From an uncultured Prevotellaceae bacterium (GTDB taxonomy: Bacteria; Bacteroidota; Bacteroidia; Bacteroidales; Bacteroidaceae): a stretch of DNA of 64,000 nucleotides. The stretch spans positions 18,463 through 82,462 of the forward strand of contig ONOG01000009.1 of NCBI GenBank assembly GCA_900319385.1. The letters are read 5' to 3'. A program made the translations under genes and the position numbers. Below, one piece after another: positions 8,209 through 15,192 of the stretch; position 1 is the first letter of the stretch; each line of letters starts with the position of its first letter. The notes below the pieces were generated by a model. That model searched no databases. It saw only the letters and a list, made by a program, of their open reading frames with translations, and was not told the DNA's origin.

Positions 8209-9334
8209 ACGCGGGATTGCTGCGTTGCTGCACAGCCATACATTCCATCTCAATCAGCCATGTGGGACGGCAGACGGGTGCGAGCGTGATGATGTAAGGA
8301 ATGTCGGGGAAACGTTCTGCAAACTTTCGGCTCACCACGTCATAGTCGGCCAGGTCGCGCAGATAGACTATGATTTGCATCACGTCGTCGAATGTCGTGT
8401 CGGCTTCCTTCAGCAAGGTCTCCACATTCTCCCACATCCGTTCCGTCTGCTTCACGATGTCACCCACGTGCACAACCTCACCTTTATTATTGATCGAGGC
8501 CGTTCCGCTGATGAACACATGAGCACGGTCGCCGTACTCCATACATGTGCCACGTTCGAACGTCACGCCATATTCGTAGGTCGGATTCAGGTGTGTAGGT
8601 GCATAGAGGTAACGCTGCTGTTCGGGTTTGAATCCCGTCAGCGCATACGTGCCCAGCTGTATCAGTGCACGCGTGTCGGCTGGCAGTCCGCCAATACCCG
8701 TCGAGGCGATAAAGTGTGTCTGGCTGGTCAGACCCTGCTCCTCGAAATTCTCTCGTCGTGCACGCACCATGCCGCCGTACTGCGTATCCACGTCGCGCAC
8801 GAAGAACCACGTGCGGATGCAGTTCTGAGCGAGCGTGGCACCATGCTGCTGCAGTGCCTCTTCGTAGTCGATGAGCAGGCTTTCGGTCTGCCATGCCGAA
8901 TCGCCCTTATGCTCGTGCATACCCATCTTCCACAGGTGTTTGTAGCCGTTGTGGCTGCTCACGACCATACCGTTCACATTCTCCACTTTCGTGCCGCGCT
9001 GCAGATAAATCCACACACCCACCTTCGATCCGTCGAGCGGTGGCTGCTGGATGAACGAGTAGGCACAGTCGGGTTCCTCCTTCATCAGCGGACGTTGGTT
9101 CGTTGCATCGCTCAGAAAGTAGCGTTTCAGTACGGCGCTGGCACCCCGCAGTTCGTCCAGTTCCATCATCCGCTCTTCTGCGGCATAGACGCGGGCAATC
9201 TGCCCGCCGAACTCCTCGCCACGAGGTTCCACATGCAGCATCACGTGCATCTCATCTACACTATTTTCGGGCGCAAAGATCGACATTTGCAGCTTCACGC
9301 CCAAATCCTCCCAATACACTTTCTTCGTATTCAT
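8195..9334 (-). CDS. Two-domain Rid-family (YjgF/chorismatase-like) protein
   Basis: A 379-residue soluble protein whose C-terminal ~130 residues look like a Rid/YjgF domain (HVFISGTASINNKGEVVHVG, then WENVETLLKEADTTFDDVMQ and IVYLRDLADYDVV). The N-terminal ~230 residues are typical of the long Rid relatives that include the FkbO/Hyg5 chorismatases. Known members hydrolyse reactive imines or chorismate; I cannot choose between these activities from sequence. It is the first gene of a minus-strand operon and overlaps ccsBA by 14 bases. Translational coupling to cytochrome c assembly is visible, but its meaning is not known. It has its own promoter near 9456 and a ~105-nt leader made of a hairpin repeat. 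Confidence 0.75.
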   Translation of the reverse strand: MNTKKVYWEDLGVKLQMSIFAPENSVDEMHVMLHVEPRGEEFGGQIARVYAAEERMMELDELRGASAVLKRYFLSDATNQRPLMKEEPDCAYSFIQQPPLDGSKVGVWIYLQRGTKVENVNGMVVSSHNGYKHLWKMGMHEHKGDSAWQTESLLIDYEEALQQHGATLAQNCIRTWFFVRDVDTQYGGMVRARRENFEEQGLTSQTHFIASTGIGGLPADTRALIQLGTYALTGFKPEQQRYLYAPTHLNPTYEYGVTFERGTCMEYGDRAHVFISGTASINNKGEVVHVGDIVKQTERMWENVETLLKEADTTFDDVMQIIVYLRDLADYDVVSRKFAERFPDIPYIITLAPVCRPTWLIEMECMAVQQRSNPAYENF

Positions 9335-9358
9335 TCGTCGTAGTGTTTAGTGTTTAGA

Positions 9359-9424
9359 GTTGAGTGTTGAACGTGAAGCGACCGCTTCGCTGAGTGTGAA
9401 GCATGAAGCGATGAACACTCAACT
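9359..9424. repeat. GTGAAGC-type hairpin repeat in the leader of the Rid gene
   Basis: AGTTGAGTGTT (9359-9369) pairs with AACACTCAACT (9414-9424), and the loop carries several GTGAAGC/GCTTCGC units. Related sequences recur at 18190-18312 and 60960-61028. Confidence 0.7.
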
Positions 9425-9451
9425 CCAAACAGATAGTTTTATTTTCTGTTT

Positions 9452-9460
9452 GCAAAGTTA
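9452..9460 (-). promoter_or_regulatory. -7 promoter box for the Rid-ccsBA operon
   Basis: The minus strand reads TAACTTTGC, a full match to the Bacteroidetes -7 consensus, about 115 bases before the Rid start codon. Confidence 0.65.
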
Positions 9461-9537
9461 CGTATTTTTCCATGCCCCGACAAACTCACGATAGCGATTT
9501 CACCTCTCACGACCGCAATTTACCCTGTTTTGAGTAT

Positions 9538-10509
9538 CTATAATTTTAGAATCTGCTGCTCAGCTTCGTCGGCTGTCATCTCATCAAGGTCGAGCCAGTG
9601 GATGGAAGGGTCGCGCTGAAACCAAGTCATTTGCTTCTTGGCATAGACACGGGTGTTCTTCTTGATACGTTCGACGGCTATGTCGAGGGGCCACTCGCCG
9701 TCAAGCACACGAAAGAGTTCCTTGTAACCCACGGTGTTGAGGGCATTGAGATGGCGCAGGGGATAGACTCGGCGCACTTCGTCCATCAGACCATCGGCCA
9801 TCATTTGGTCAACCCGCAGGTTGATACGTTCGAAAAGGTGGGCACGGCTGCGGCTGAGTCCGACCTTGACAATGCGGAAGGGCCGCTGCTTCTTCTGTCC
9901 TGTCCGGAAGGAGGTGAACGTGCAGCCTGTCTGGTAGCACACTTCGAGCGCATGGACAATACGCTGCGTGTTCTTCAAATCCACAACGGCATAATATGCA
10001 GGGTCGAGCAGCCGCAGTTCGGCAAGCAGTGCGTCGAGTCCTTCGTCGGTCAGTCGCTGACGGACATGACTGCGCACATCGGGTTCGATGGTGGGTATGT
10101 CGTCGATTCCATTGCACACCGCATCGATATACATCATGCTGCCGCCACTCATCAGCATGACGGGATGAAGCGGAAACTGCTCCTCCAGCAACCGAAGCAC
10201 ATCGGCTTCGTACTGAGCAGCACTGTAGTATTGGTCGAGGTCGAGCGTATGGACGAAGTAATGCCTCACCTCGGCCAGTTCCTCCTCGGTGGGTGCTGCC
10301 GTACCAATCGGGATGCCGCGATAGATTTGACGGGAATCGGCTGAGATAATCGGACACGACAAACGCTTAGCCAACATGAGGCTAAGCGCTGTCTTTCCCA
10401 CGGCTGTAGGGCCGAGGAGTACGATCAATGTAGGAACAGAAGGAACCACTCCCTCCCCTCCGACCTCCCTCAACCCCTCCAAAGGAGGAGAATCCAAACC
10501 GGTAGGCAT
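9538..10509 (-). CDS. miaA: tRNA dimethylallyltransferase MiaA
   Basis: A 323-residue enzyme that adds dimethylallyl to A37 of tRNAs reading UNN codons. The P-loop [11 protein letters not shown], the [14 protein letters not shown] motif and the C-terminal [10 protein letters not shown] motif are diagnostic. The N-terminus is unusual: 24 residues ([19 protein letters not shown]...) sit between Met-Pro-Thr and Leu-Ile-Val, where other MiaA proteins run directly from the start into the first strand. This segment is a GC-rich palindromic element flanked by the direct repeat CCTAC (10446-10517 region), so it looks like an in-frame insertion after codon 3. It is the last gene of the lpx operon, 34 bases after the pRiA4b ORF-3 gene. 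Confidence 0.95.
   Translation of the reverse strand: MPTGLDSPPLEGLREVGGEGVVPSVPTLIVLLGPTAVGKTALSLMLAKRLSCPIISADSRQIYRGIPIGTAAPTEEELAEVRHYFVHTLDLDQYYSAAQYEADVLRLLEEQFPLHPVMLMSGGSMMYIDAVCNGIDDIPTIEPDVRSHVRQRLTDEGLDALLAELRLLDPAYYAVVDLKNTQRIVHALEVCYQTGCTFTSFRTGQKKQRPFRIVKVGLSRSRAHLFERINLRVDQMMADGLMDEVRRVYPLRHLNALNTVGYKELFRVLDGEWPLDIAVERIKKNTRVYAKKQMTWFQRDPSIHWLDLDEMTADEAEQQILKL
10429..10505. repeat. GC-rich palindromic element inserted at codon 3 of miaA
   Basis: A 72-bp insert (24 codons) is bounded by CCTAC on each side. It contains the palindrome CCTCCAAAGGAGG. Removing one CCTAC plus the element restores a start of Met-Pro-Thr-Leu-Ile-Val, the expected MiaA N-terminus. Confidence 0.75.
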
Positions 10510-10543
10510 TTGAATTAATAATTATTAATTTTCAATTTTCAAT

Positions 10544-11095
10544 TCAGTAGGGTTCCCCGTCGCTGATGTCAAGGCCCTCCAGGTCGATGTCCTCGTCGCT
10601 GATGCCATCGCCGAACATCGAGTCGTCATCCATAATGTCAGCATCGCCGTTGGTGACGACAGGGTTGCGGGCAAAGAGTTCGTCGAAGTCGAGTTGCTGC
10701 TGGGGAGCCTCGCCCAAGCTGCGCGTTACCTTCGGTGACTTGAGCGACTTGCCGGTAATGATTTCCGAGAGTTCAATGAAGAAGACACGGCCACCCAGCG
10801 GGTCGAAGGTGTAGAGCAGGTGCTGCTTCTCCTCTTCGAGAAAGTCGGAGAGGCGCGTCTTGGCCATGATGTAGCTGTCTTCGTCGGCCGAAGTGGACAT
10901 ATCCTCGAGTGTGATTTCCTGAGCACGTTCCCAGCCGTTCTCACAGACGGAGAACGAGGTCATCTGGTCGTCGCTGTAGCCGCACGTTTCGAGAATCACC
11001 TTGTGGAAGTCGAGGAACGTGGCATCGGCATCTATCTGGATTTCGCGCATGAAGTCATCGACTTCGTCACTGATAAGAATGAATCGGTAAATCAT
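10544..11095 (-). CDS. Plasmid pRiA4b ORF-3 family protein (IS1096 TnpR-like)
   Basis: A 183-residue acidic protein. The N-terminal ~130 residues (YRFILISDEVDDFMREIQI, ATFLDFHKVILETCGYSDDQ, LLYTFDPLGGRVFFIELSEI) match the pRiA4b ORF-3 fold found in many Bacteroidetes. The C-terminal ~45 residues are almost entirely Asp/Glu/Ser/Gly (DADIMDDDSMFGDGISDEDI) and probably disordered. Family members occur on plasmids and in transposon passengers, but here the gene sits stably between lpxA and miaA, so it is likely a housekeeping copy. No enzymatic function is known to me. Confidence 0.8.
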   Translation of the reverse strand: MIYRFILISDEVDDFMREIQIDADATFLDFHKVILETCGYSDDQMTSFSVCENGWERAQEITLEDMSTSADEDSYIMAKTRLSDFLEEEKQHLLYTFDPLGGRVFFIELSEIITGKSLKSPKVTRSLGEAPQQQLDFDELFARNPVVTNGDADIMDDDSMFGDGISDEDIDLEGLDISDGEPY

Positions 11096-11096
11096 G

Positions 11097-11135
11097 ATTA
11101 CTTTTAACTTTTCACTTTTAACTTTTCACTTTTAT
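11097..11135. repeat. AAAAGTG-type array between the pRiA4b ORF-3 gene and lpxA
   Basis: Five degenerate copies of the 7-bp unit (CTTTTAA/CTTTTCA on the plus strand) fill the whole intergenic gap of about 40 bases. Confidence 0.75.
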
Positions 11136-11908
11136 CATCGGATGATGCCGCGCTGCGACTTGCTCACGAAATCGACGATGTACTGAATCTCCTTGCCCAT
11201 CGGGATGCTATAGGTGATTTGCTCAATAGCCTCCTTGACGGTGAGGTTCGAGTTGTAGATGAGTCGGTAGGCATCGTGGATGTGGCGAATCACCTCGGGG
11301 TCGAAACGACGGCGGCGCAGACCGACGATGTTTAGTCCGGCGTAGGCAATCGGTTCGCGGGCAGCGATGACGAACGGGGGAATGTCCTGACTGGTGCGGC
11401 AACCACCTTGCACCATCGTATAGCCGGCAATGTGGCAGAACTGATGCACCAGCACGACAGCCGAGATGATGGCGTTGTCATCGACGATGACTTCGCCTGC
11501 CAACTTGGTCGAGTTGCCCATGATGATGCCGTTGCCAAACTCACAGTCGTGGGCGATGTGGGCATTCTCCATGATGAGGTTGTTCGACCCGACCACGGTT
11601 TTTCCCTTCGATGCCGTACCACGGTGAATGGTTACATTCTCACGGATGCGGTTGCCATTGCCAATCTCGACGGTCGATTCCTCACCTTTGAACTTCAAGT
11701 CCTGGGGAATCGCGCCAATGACGGCACCAGGGAACAGGGTGTTCTCGTTGCCCATGCGGGTACCGCTGAGCAGCGTGACACTGTTCATGAGCACGTTGTT
11801 GTCGCCGATTTCCACGTTCTTGTCGATGAAGCAGAACGGACCGATTTCGCAGTTTTCACCAATCTTTGCTTCGGGGTCGATGAAAGCGAGGGGACTGATT
11901 TTTGCCAT
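11135..11908 (-). CDS. lpxA: Acyl-ACP:UDP-GlcNAc O-acyltransferase LpxA
   Basis: A 257-residue cytosolic left-handed beta-helix enzyme that starts lipid A synthesis by moving a hydroxyacyl chain from ACP to UDP-GlcNAc. Hexapeptide repeats run from residue ~10 (PEAKIGENCEIGPFCFID) through ~190. The catalytic-region motif IMENAHIAHDCEFG contains the conserved histidine. The C-terminal helical part (EVIRHIHDAYRLIYNSNLTV) is also typical. It follows lpxC/fabZ by about 95 bases in the usual Bacteroidetes lpxD-lpxC/fabZ-lpxA order. Confidence 0.97.
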   Translation of the reverse strand: MAKISPLAFIDPEAKIGENCEIGPFCFIDKNVEIGDNNVLMNSVTLLSGTRMGNENTLFPGAVIGAIPQDLKFKGEESTVEIGNGNRIRENVTIHRGTASKGKTVVGSNNLIMENAHIAHDCEFGNGIIMGNSTKLAGEVIVDDNAIISAVVLVHQFCHIAGYTMVQGGCRTSQDIPPFVIAAREPIAYAGLNIVGLRRRRFDPEVIRHIHDAYRLIYNSNLTVKEAIEQITYSIPMGKEIQYIVDFVSKSQRGIIR

Positions 11909-12003
11909 AATTACTTTATTGTTTTCGTTGAACGTTGAAAGACTTTACTTTAACGTTTGAAGTCATCCAAAAAAGAAACTTCGTTCGACGAAAATGTTCA
12001 ACG

Positions 12004-13386
12004 TTACTTGTTCTTGATGATTTGTGCCGTGAACTCTGCCTCGGCCACCAGCGTGTCGCCGACGAAGATCAGACCTTTCATCGACGAGATGCCGCGGCGC
12101 ACCGGTGCCAGCAGCTTCACCTTGAAGATGAGCGTGTCGCCAGGCACCACTTTCTTGCGGAACTTCACATTGTCAATCTTCATGAAGTAGGTGGACCAGC
12201 GTTCCGGCTCCTCCAGCGTGTTGAGCACGAGCAGGCCGCCTGCCTGGGCCATGGCCTCGACGAGCAATACGCCAGGCATGACCGGTTCCTGCGGGAAGTG
12301 ACCGGTGAAGAAGGGCTCGTTGCTGGTCACATTCTTCACACCCACGATATAGTTCTCGTCGATGGTGATAATCTTATCGACCAACTGCATCGGGTAGCGG
12401 TGCGGGAGCAACTGACGGATGCGGTTCACGTCCATCACCGGCTCCTGGTTGGGGTCGTAGTCAGGACACTGAACCTCGTGCTTGCGGATGTCACGACGAA
12501 TCTCGCGCGCGAACTTATTATTGATAGTATGTCCAGGCTTTGTCGCGATGACACGTCCGCGGATGGGTTTGCCCACCAGCGCAAGGTCGCCCACGATGTC
12601 GAGCAACTTGTGGCGCGCAGCCTCGTTCGGCCATGTGAGCGGACGGTTCTGGATGTAGCCAAGCTGAGTGGCGTCGCGATGCGGAATGCCGATTTTGTCG
12701 GCCAGGGCATCGTAGCGCTCCTGCGGCAACTCGTTCTCGTAGATGACGATAGCGTTGTCCAGGTCGCCGCCCTTGATGAGGTTCATGTCGAGCAGCGGTT
12801 CGATTTCGCGGACAAAGACGAACGTTCGGGCCGAGGCTATCTCGGCGGGGAAGTCGCTGTAGCGTTCCAGCGAGGCAAACTGCGAAGCCAGTATTTTCGA
12901 TTCAAACGAAATCATCGCATCGACGCAGAACTCTTCGTCGGGCAGCAGGAGCAGGTGTTCGCCATGCTCACCCTTCACCTCGAGCTTATGTTTCACGACG
13001 TAGTAGTCCTTGTTCGCCGCTTGTTCGACCGTACCGACGCGCTGAATCTCCTGAATGAACATCAGGGCCGAGCCGTCGAGGATCGGCATTTCAGGTCCGT
13101 CGAGCTGGATGAGACAGTTGTCGATGCGCGAGGCATAGAGCGCAGCCATCGCATGTTCGATGGTGCTCACCTTCACGCCGTCCTTCTGCAGCACGGTGCC
13201 GCGCTGCGTATCGCTGACGTTCTCGGCCAGACATTCGATGACGGGCTGCCCCTCGAGGTCCGTCCGTTGGATTTTATAACCATGATTCTCGGGAGCAGGC
13301 ATGAACGTGGCAGTGATAAACTGCCCTGTGTGCAGACCCTTTCCCTGCACCGTGAATTGCTCCTTCAGAGTGATTTGCTTTTGCAT
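12004..13386 (-). CDS. lpxC: Bifunctional LpxC deacetylase / FabZ dehydratase
   Basis: A 460-residue fusion characteristic of Bacteroidetes. Residues 1 to ~300 are LpxC, the zinc-dependent UDP-3-O-acyl-GlcNAc deacetylase and committed step of lipid A synthesis, with zinc-ligand regions STIEHAMAAL and EAARHKLLDIVGDLALVG. Residues ~310-460 are FabZ, the hydroxyacyl-ACP dehydratase (LLPHRYPMQLVDKI, then GHFPQEPVMPGVLLVEAMAQ with the catalytic His). The fusion joins enzymes competing for hydroxyacyl-ACP. Its ATG overlaps the lpxD stop by one base (TAATG), so translation is probably coupled. Confidence 0.97.
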   Translation of the reverse strand: MQKQITLKEQFTVQGKGLHTGQFITATFMPAPENHGYKIQRTDLEGQPVIECLAENVSDTQRGTVLQKDGVKVSTIEHAMAALYASRIDNCLIQLDGPEMPILDGSALMFIQEIQRVGTVEQAANKDYYVVKHKLEVKGEHGEHLLLLPDEEFCVDAMISFESKILASQFASLERYSDFPAEIASARTFVFVREIEPLLDMNLIKGGDLDNAIVIYENELPQERYDALADKIGIPHRDATQLGYIQNRPLTWPNEAARHKLLDIVGDLALVGKPIRGRVIATKPGHTINNKFAREIRRDIRKHEVQCPDYDPNQEPVMDVNRIRQLLPHRYPMQLVDKIITIDENYIVGVKNVTSNEPFFTGHFPQEPVMPGVLLVEAMAQAGGLLVLNTLEEPERWSTYFMKIDNVKFRKKVVPGDTLIFKVKLLAPVRRGISSMKGLIFVGDTLVAEAEFTAQIIKNK

Positions 13387-14423
13387 TATTTTTTTAGTTC
13401 TTCAATTTCCTTTTTAAGCTCAGATACCTCCTTCACCAGGTCGGGCAACATCTTCAATGCAGCCGACTGGCGAGCCCACTGGCGGTGTTCGATGGCAGGA
13501 TAGCCCATCAGCGTGGCACCGCCACGGCTGGCCAAGTTGCCGCCTGGCACACCGGCCTGGGCACCCACATTCGTATGGTCGCCGATGGTGATGTGTCCGG
13601 CAATGCCGACCTGGCCTCCGAACATGCACCACTCGCCCACCTTCGCACTGCCGGCCACGCCGACCTGCGACGACATCACCGTGTGGCTGCCCACCTCAAC
13701 GTTGTGAGCAATCTGCACCAGATTGTCCAGCTTGACGCCGCGATGCACCGTCGTCTGTCCCATGGTCGAGCGGTCGATGCACGTGTTGGCACCCACCTCG
13801 ACGTCGTCTTCAATCACGACGATACCGATCTGCGGGATTTTCTCATACCCCTCAGCCGTAGGCGCAAAGCCGAAGCCATCGGCACCGACCACACATCCGG
13901 CATGCAGGATGCAGCGCTGCCCCACCCTGCAGTCGTGATAGATCACCGCATTCGAGTAGATCTCCGTATCGTTGCCCACCTGGGCATTGCGACCAATCGA
14001 CACATGAGGGTGGAGCACGACATGGTCGCCCACCACCGCACCGGCTTCGATGCTGACGAACGGGCCCACATAGCAACCCTCGCCCACACGAGCCGTCGGG
14101 TCTATAAACGCGAGCGACGAGACACCCTCCTGCCGCTGTTGCATACTTTCGTACAGCTGCAGCAGCTTGGCGACCGTCTCGTAGGGATTATCGACCCTCA
14201 CCAACGTAGCCTCGACGGGCTGCGAAGGCTGAAAGTCGCGTGCGACGAGCACGACGCTCGACTTCGTTTCATACAAAAAATGCTCATACTTCAGGTTGGC
14301 CAGAAAGGAGATGGCACCAGGCACACCTTCCTCAATCTTGGCGAAGGTCGTCACCTCAGTCTTGGGATTCCCTTCCACCGTTCCACCCGTGTATGCAGCA
14401 ATTTGTTCGGCTGTAAAAACCAT
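13386..14423 (-). CDS. lpxD: UDP-3-O-acyl-glucosamine N-acyltransferase LpxD
   Basis: A 345-residue enzyme with an N-terminal uridine-binding domain (residues 1-100), a hexapeptide beta-helix ([20 protein letters not shown] onwards) and a short C-terminal coiled coil ([17 protein letters not shown]) typical of the trimer. The motif [16 protein letters not shown] holds the catalytic histidine. It adds the N-linked acyl chain in lipid A synthesis after LpxC. It is the first gene of the operon, starting about 55 bases downstream of a good -7 box. Confidence 0.97.
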   Translation of the reverse strand: MVFTAEQIAAYTGGTVEGNPKTEVTTFAKIEEGVPGAISFLANLKYEHFLYETKSSVVLVARDFQPSQPVEATLVRVDNPYETVAKLLQLYESMQQRQEGVSSLAFIDPTARVGEGCYVGPFVSIEAGAVVGDHVVLHPHVSIGRNAQVGNDTEIYSNAVIYHDCRVGQRCILHAGCVVGADGFGFAPTAEGYEKIPQIGIVVIEDDVEVGANTCIDRSTMGQTTVHRGVKLDNLVQIAHNVEVGSHTVMSSQVGVAGSAKVGEWCMFGGQVGIAGHITIGDHTNVGAQAGVPGGNLASRGGATLMGYPAIEHRQWARQSAALKMLPDLVKEVSELKKEIEELKK

Positions 14424-14476
14424 GAATCGTGAGAATTAACAGATTGATGATTTGCGCTCTTCCACGCAAAATTTCT

Positions 14477-14485
14477 GCAAAGATA
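14477..14485 (-). promoter_or_regulatory. -7 promoter box for the lpxD-miaA operon
   Basis: The minus strand reads TATCTTTGC, a full match to the Bacteroidetes -7 consensus, giving a leader of about 50 nt before lpxD. Confidence 0.7.
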
Positions 14486-14617
14486 CAACATATAATTGAA
14501 AGTTGAAAATTGAAAATTGAAAAAATTAAGAATTAAAACCCAAAAAGCCCAAACTCAAAAAGCAAAAACCAAGTTCCACGAGTTGTTTTTTTACCATGAA
14601 TGCACGAATAAGATGAG

Positions 14618-14722
14618 TGATAATGTGTCGGGCGCAGGGGTTGCGTGTCGTAGGTACGCGACCATGATGACACGTGCGGTGCGTGGCGAAAGTCGCCCCT
14701 CCGGGGCTTGTCGTGTCGGCCC
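14618..14722. repeat. GC-rich dispersed repeat-like segment
   Basis: It contains short palindromes such as GCCCCTCCGGGGC and GTCGTAGGTACGCGAC-like stems. It resembles REP-like intergenic elements I associate with Bacteroidales genomes. Only one copy is in this window, so the dispersed nature is from memory. Confidence 0.4.
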
Positions 14723-14723
14723 C

Positions 14724-14861
14724 CTGCACCTCAAACCCAGCCACCGTTCGCATCCAACTCCGTTGGTGTGCCCTACAAACACGTTCACGACGCACCTCAA
14801 ACGCGGCCACGCCGCACCCCCAACTCGGCCACAGCGCACCTCCAACTCGGCTGCTGCGCCG
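14724..14861. repeat. Imperfect ~22-bp tandem repeats
   Basis: About six units begin with variants of CGCACCTCCAACTCGGC, spaced about 22 bases apart and drifting toward the left. Read either way, the unit length is not a multiple of three and no conserved protein results. Confidence 0.65.
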
Positions 14862-14868
14862 ACCAAAG

Positions 14869-14954
14869 TCAAAATATCACCGATATTTTCAGTAATTCCA
14901 TTGATATTTCTACAAATTCCATTGATATTTTCAGGAATTTCAATGCTATTTTGA
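14869..14954. repeat. Inverted-repeat element with 21-bp internal units, copy 1
   Basis: Terminal arms TCAAAATATCACCGA and TCAATGCTATTTTGA are near-perfect inverted repeats. Between them are three 21-bp units of the form ATTGATATTTCTACAAATTCC. A second, better preserved copy is at 39945-40034. Confidence 0.75.
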
Positions 14955-15118
14955 GTATTGTCGGTACACTGTCCGACGATGAGCTGCGCTTTCGACGGGT
15001 CGGATGTACGGATGAACTCACTGCCAACAAAAGACAAAGTTTTGCCAAATTTACGTTAAAAAATATTAACAAAAGGATGCTTTTCGCCTTTTTTCTTCGG
15101 AAGTCGAGATTTTTGTCG

Positions 15119-15127
15119 TAATATTGC
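15119..15127 (+). promoter_or_regulatory. Probable -7 box for the GH128-like gene
   Basis: TAATATTGC matches the Bacteroidetes -7 consensus with one mismatch and lies about 65 bases before the start codon at 15193. Confidence 0.4.
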
Positions 15128-15192
15128 AGGATATTTGGTGGGATGTGGACATATACATTCTCCGCTACGATAACTGACTAATTAAAAATAAA

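Larger units (their letters stand above)
14486..15118. other. Repeat-filled intergenic region, no gene supported
   Basis: Open frames here follow low-complexity repeats and have no protein-like character. In order the region holds an A-rich array, a GC-rich palindrome-bearing segment (about 14618-14722), ~22-bp tandem repeats (14724-14861) and a 90-bp-type inverted-repeat element (14869-14954). Confidence 0.7.

Noticed and set aside
10544..11095. Active IS1096-type transposon
   Set aside because: Only the passenger-type protein is present, with no transposase or terminal repeats, and it lies within the lpx operon.
14517..14954. 145-codon plus-strand frame and 148-codon minus-strand frame upstream of the GH128-like gene
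   Set aside because: Both run through tandem repeats and the inverted-repeat element and show no conserved protein character.
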